A stretch of DNA of 64,000 nt, taken from NCBI GenBank assembly GCA_036381255.1, contig DASVDG010000077.1, positions 72,606-136,605 on the forward strand. Direction: 5' to 3'. This DNA comes from CALBZE01 sp036381255 (GTDB lineage Bacteria > Gemmatimonadota > Gemmatimonadetes > Longimicrobiales > RSA9). The notes beneath the pieces are model-generated. The model saw only the letters and a program-made list of their open reading frames with translations, was not told where the DNA came from and searched no databases. The position numbers and the translations under genes were made by a program. How positions within the stretch are numbered: position 1 is the first letter of the stretch; every line of letters starts with the position of its first letter. This document shows positions 61,591 to 64,000 of this stretch, piece by piece.

Positions 61591-61672
61591 GCGTCCGGGC
61601 GTGGCGCCCGCGCGTGGCTGGCGCCCAGGCGTGGCGCCCGGGCGTGGCGCTCGGGCGTGGCGCTCGGGCGTG
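61591..61672. repeat. 13-bp tandem repeat between purH and the HTTM gene
   Basis: Six copies of a 13-base unit (consensus GCGCCCGGGCGTG or GCGCTCGGGCGTG), starting at 61591, 61604, 61621, 61634, 61647 and 61660, with a 4-base insertion after the second. Not a multiple of three. Lies between two convergent genes. Confidence 0.85.
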
Positions 61673-61774
61673 GCGGGGCGCGGAGCGGGGGCCCCGGCGA
61701 GATCTGCCCCGAAGAGGCGGGCGCCGGGGGGGAGCCAGCGTCGTCGGCACCCCGCACCCCGCACCCGCCGCTGC

Positions 61775-63079
61775 TCAGCCGGCGTTCCCCGGCGGCGACG
61801 GGTTCGCGGGCTGCGTTGCCGGCTCCAGTGCGCACTCGCCCCGGAGCCGGCGCGCGGCCACGGTGCCGTAGACGCGCCGACCGACGGTCGGGACGCCCGG
61901 GACGTAGAGGAGCGGGAGCACCGGCCAGAACCCGGGGACGCCCCATGCGAGCGCGCGGTAGGCATAGAACCCGGTGCGGATGCGGCCGCGGTCGGTGACG
62001 ACGTGCATCTCGTCCAGGCAGGCGTCGCGGTTCAGGTGCGGGAACCGGCGATGGACCGCCGCCCAGTCGAGGACGTCGAGGAACTCGAGGCGGCCGAGCA
62101 CGTTCAGCCGCTCGAGGACGGCGACCGTTCGCCGGCAGATCCCGCAGCCGCCGTCGTACAGGACCACGTAACGCTCTCCGGCGCGCAGCCGCACGGCGAC
62201 GGCCGCCACGACCCGGTCCCACGGCACCCAGAACAGGTTGCAGATCATGAACTGCACGAAGCGGGGGCCGAGGATGATCCGGATCCCGATCTGCATCGCC
62301 AGGATCGCGGGGACGAGCAACCACCGCGCCCTGTGGCTGAACAGCGCCAGCGGGTAGGCCAGCTCCACCGTGAGCGAGCCCAGCGCCATGAGCCGCGCCA
62401 GCCAGCCGACCTGCGCCAGGTGCAGCCCCCAGGGGACGAGCGGCCCGTTCGTGATCCCGTAATTCGCCTCGATCAGCGTATTCGCCATGCTGTCCGAGAA
62501 CACCCATTCGAGCCCCGCGTTCTGGAGCTTGGACACGCCGGCGCCCAGGAACACCAGAGCCATGACGACCCAAACGCCGCGGATCGGCCAGGTGTACTCG
62601 CCGCTCGGCGCGGAAGCGGGCACGCCGCGTCCTCCACGCCAACGTCGGATCAGCCGATCGACCGAAAACGCATCGCCCATGCGCGAGAGCGCCAGGATCC
62701 CCAGGGCGAACACCAGGATCGCATCATGGTGGCGGACTTTGCCGAAGCTGTGCTGGAGGCCGAAGAGGTACGCGCCCAGGAGGAACGCGGCCGCGCCGCT
62801 CGGCCGCGTGAACAGGCCGATGCAGCACAGCAGGAGCGCGGATTTCCAGGCGACCTCCAGCACCTCCAGCACCGGCGCCGACAGTTGCGGCAGGTGGAAG
62901 AACTGGAGCAGGAACACCGGCTCCCAGAACACCGGTGAGACGTCGCCCCACCCCGCGAAATCCTGCGGCAGATAGAACAGGAAGAGCGCTCCGAAGAACA
63001 GCGCCCGGCACAACCCGAGATTGAGCGGCGGCGCCGGCTCGAACCAGAACCGCCTCCACGCCTCGCGAATCGCGCGCAT
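61775..63079 (-). CDS. HTTM membrane domain fused to a DCC (DUF393) thiol-disulfide domain
   Basis: A 434-residue protein. Residues about 20-290 are a polytopic HTTM (gamma-carboxylase-like) membrane domain with several helices (LGLCRALFFGALFLFYLPQD; WVVMALVFLGAGVSKLQNAG). Residues about 303-420 are a DCC/DUF393 domain opening VVLYDGGCGICRRTVAVLER, with the redox CGIC pair (C312, C315). Both families occur separately in many bacteria, usually adjacent. The fused form places a likely disulfide-exchange domain at the membrane. The upstream 63081 gene ends one base before its start. Confidence 0.85.
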   Translation of the reverse strand: MRAIREAWRRFWFEPAPPLNLGLCRALFFGALFLFYLPQDFAGWGDVSPVFWEPVFLLQFFHLPQLSAPVLEVLEVAWKSALLLCCIGLFTRPSGAAAFLLGAYLFGLQHSFGKVRHHDAILVFALGILALSRMGDAFSVDRLIRRWRGGRGVPASAPSGEYTWPIRGVWVVMALVFLGAGVSKLQNAGLEWVFSDSMANTLIEANYGITNGPLVPWGLHLAQVGWLARLMALGSLTVELAYPLALFSHRARWLLVPAILAMQIGIRIILGPRFVQFMICNLFWVPWDRVVAAVAVRLRAGERYVVLYDGGCGICRRTVAVLERLNVLGRLEFLDVLDWAAVHRRFPHLNRDACLDEMHVVTDRGRIRTGFYAYRALAWGVPGFWPVLPLLYVPGVPTVGRRVYGTVAARRLRGECALEPATQPANPSPPGNAG

Positions 63080-63080
63080 C

Positions 63081-63632
63081 TCAGTCCTTCCCGCTGGCAG
63101 GGTCCAGCACTTCGGCGATCAGCTCCCGCCGATCGGGGCGCGACGCATTGCGCGCCCACGGGTCCAGCATCCACTCCGACCGGTAGAGCCGCACGCCTCG
63201 CAACGGCGGGCCGTCGTGCACGCCGGCCCGGCGCAGCAGCTCGTAGCGGGCGAGGCAGTCGGCCAGCGCCGAGCGCAGCCGCTCCGCACCCGCCGGATCG
63301 GCCGCCATCCGCTCCAGCGCGACACGCAGCTTCGTCACGTCGAACGGGTAGATGTAGCGCGGGTCGGAGAGGAGGATTTCGCGGCCGCTCCCATCGCCCG
63401 CCACGCCGTAGAGCTGCGCCGCGTCGATCGTCCGCGCCACCCGGGCGTGCGAGTACATCCAGTACGGCGAGAACGGCCAGTGCTCGCGGAACCGCGCAAT
63501 GTCGTACAGCGATCCCAGGATCACGAACAGGAGCGCGGCGTTGACGACCAGGAGCCGCATTCCGGTCGGCGCTCCAGCGACCGGGGGCGCCGGCGTGTTG
63601 ACGGGTTCGGTTCGGCGGGGCGGAGGATTCAT
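63081..63632 (-). CDS. Small membrane-anchored protein paired with the HTTM-DCC gene
   Basis: A 183-residue protein with a proline-rich start, one membrane helix (about 26-42, LLVVNAALLFVILGSLYDI) and a soluble part containing WPFSPYWMYSHARVARTIDA, IYPFDVTKLRVALERMAA and SEWMLDPWARNAS. The FSPYWMYS segment recurs in proteins encoded next to HTTM genes, to my recollection, which would make it a partner subunit. Its stop lies one base before the HTTM start, so translation is coupled. Function unknown. Confidence 0.75.
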   Translation of the reverse strand: MNPPPRRTEPVNTPAPPVAGAPTGMRLLVVNAALLFVILGSLYDIARFREHWPFSPYWMYSHARVARTIDAAQLYGVAGDGSGREILLSDPRYIYPFDVTKLRVALERMAADPAGAERLRSALADCLARYELLRRAGVHDGPPLRGVRLYRSEWMLDPWARNASRPDRRELIAEVLDPASGKD

Positions 63633-64000
63633 GATTCCGTCCGGCTCATGCTACCGTTGGGCGCTCTGGCCGCGGGCGTCCTTCTCAGGGTCGGGCACCG
63701 CCCCCGCGGCACGTTTTGCGGGCCGTCGCGTGGCGCTCGGCCCGCCCGGCACGGCTCCCGGCCGCGCGCCCGATGCGCGGCCCGGCCGGCTGGCCTCGCC
63801 GTGCGACCGGTGCAAAACCCGTGCATCGAAAAACAAATGTTGTCGGCGCTGGCGCGGGCGCGGGCACGAGGGTGGCGGCGCGACGGCAGGGCGCAGGCAG
63901 ACGGCGCGACGATGCGCCGGTCCGGCGGTGACCGTGGCGGGGGCGCGCGTGCGGGGCTCCACTCGGGGTGCAGTCGGTGCGCAGTTGGGGCCTAGTCGGG
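63633..64000. other. Final 368 bases: no supported gene
   Basis: No frame here has a start, length and codon pattern I would accept. There is a long-range inverted repeat: GCACGTTTTGC (63711-63721) and GCAAAACCCGTGC (63812-63824), the second arm having two extra bases, and a short AT-rich patch at 63829-63842. This could hold the upstream control region of the minus-strand pair; I could not identify clear -35/-10 boxes. Confidence 0.5.

Noticed and set aside
58968..62642. A 1224-codon open frame on the minus strand across the MBL hydrolase, purN, purH and part of the HTTM gene
   Set aside because: It is a shadow of certain genes, with the low-complexity Arg/His/Asp-rich pattern of antisense frames, and no domain.
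63633..64000. Short open frames at the right edge
   Set aside because: All are Arg/Ala/Pro-rich with no domain, no ribosome-binding site and overlap in several frames.

Overview
The window is about 64 kb of very GC-rich bacterial chromosome, mostly housekeeping genes packed into short operons with frequent 1-4 base stop/start overlaps. There are no tRNA or rRNA genes, insertion sequences, phage genes or CRISPR arrays that I can see. Several features suggest a Gram-negative-type, rod-shaped bacterium: an mreBCD-mrdA-rodA cluster, two bactofilins, a heptose-bisphosphate phosphatase (GmhB), several lipoproteins and a TonB-like N-terminus. The archaeal/eukaryal-type ProRS, DUF4159/DUF4175 pair, LL-DAP aminotransferase and overall gene repertoire would fit the Gemmatimonadota. 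That is inference from gene content, not a phylogenetic result.

Layout. 1-5.5 kb: ribF end, rpsO, pnp, an M16 peptidase, ald and dut. 5.7-15.2 kb: mreB-mreC-mreD-mrdA-rodA, then accD-folC-hisS and a small membrane protein. 15.5-19.8 kb: proS-lysA-guaA. 19.8-24.1 kb: a small CxxC protein, a divergent MurE-like ligase, a lipoprotein and an OPT transporter. 24.3-30.4 kb: a secreted M14-type peptidase, clpB and a lipoprotein. 30.5-32.3 kb: methylmalonyl-CoA epimerase, trxA (with a clear terminator) and rsmI. 32.3-39.9 kb: a run of cell-envelope genes of unknown function (DUF4159, DUF4175, a TPR-like protein and a secreted amidotransferase-like protein). 39.9-43.6 kb: two bactofilins divergent from a JAMM-domain/DinG helicase fusion. 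43.6-49.1 kb: small membrane protein, FAH hydrolase, dapL, TonB-like protein, GH57 glucan-branching enzyme. 49.2-56.2 kb: BON protein, valS, an Ig-like lipoprotein, selA, gmhB. 56.2-61.5 kb: erpA-like, nadA, a peroxiredoxin-fold protein lacking its catalytic Cys, an MBL hydrolase, purN, purH. 61.7-63.6 kb: an HTTM-DCC fusion and its small partner. The last 370 bases hold no gene I can support.

Genes that plausibly work together: the elongasome set (MreB/C/D, PBP2, RodA) with bactofilins for shape; dapL and lysA for DAP/lysine, feeding the peptidoglycan ligase family; purN-purH-guaA for purines; rpsO-pnp for translation and RNA turnover. The most unusual item is the JAMM-DinG fusion at 41.1-43.6 kb. 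It keeps a complete JAMM metal-site motif and has lost one of the four helicase iron-sulfur cysteines. Other points to check are a divergent MurE paralogue, mutually exclusive hairpins in a leader near 29.9 kb, an rpsO leader hairpin, and a selA with no visible partner genes or selenoprotein.
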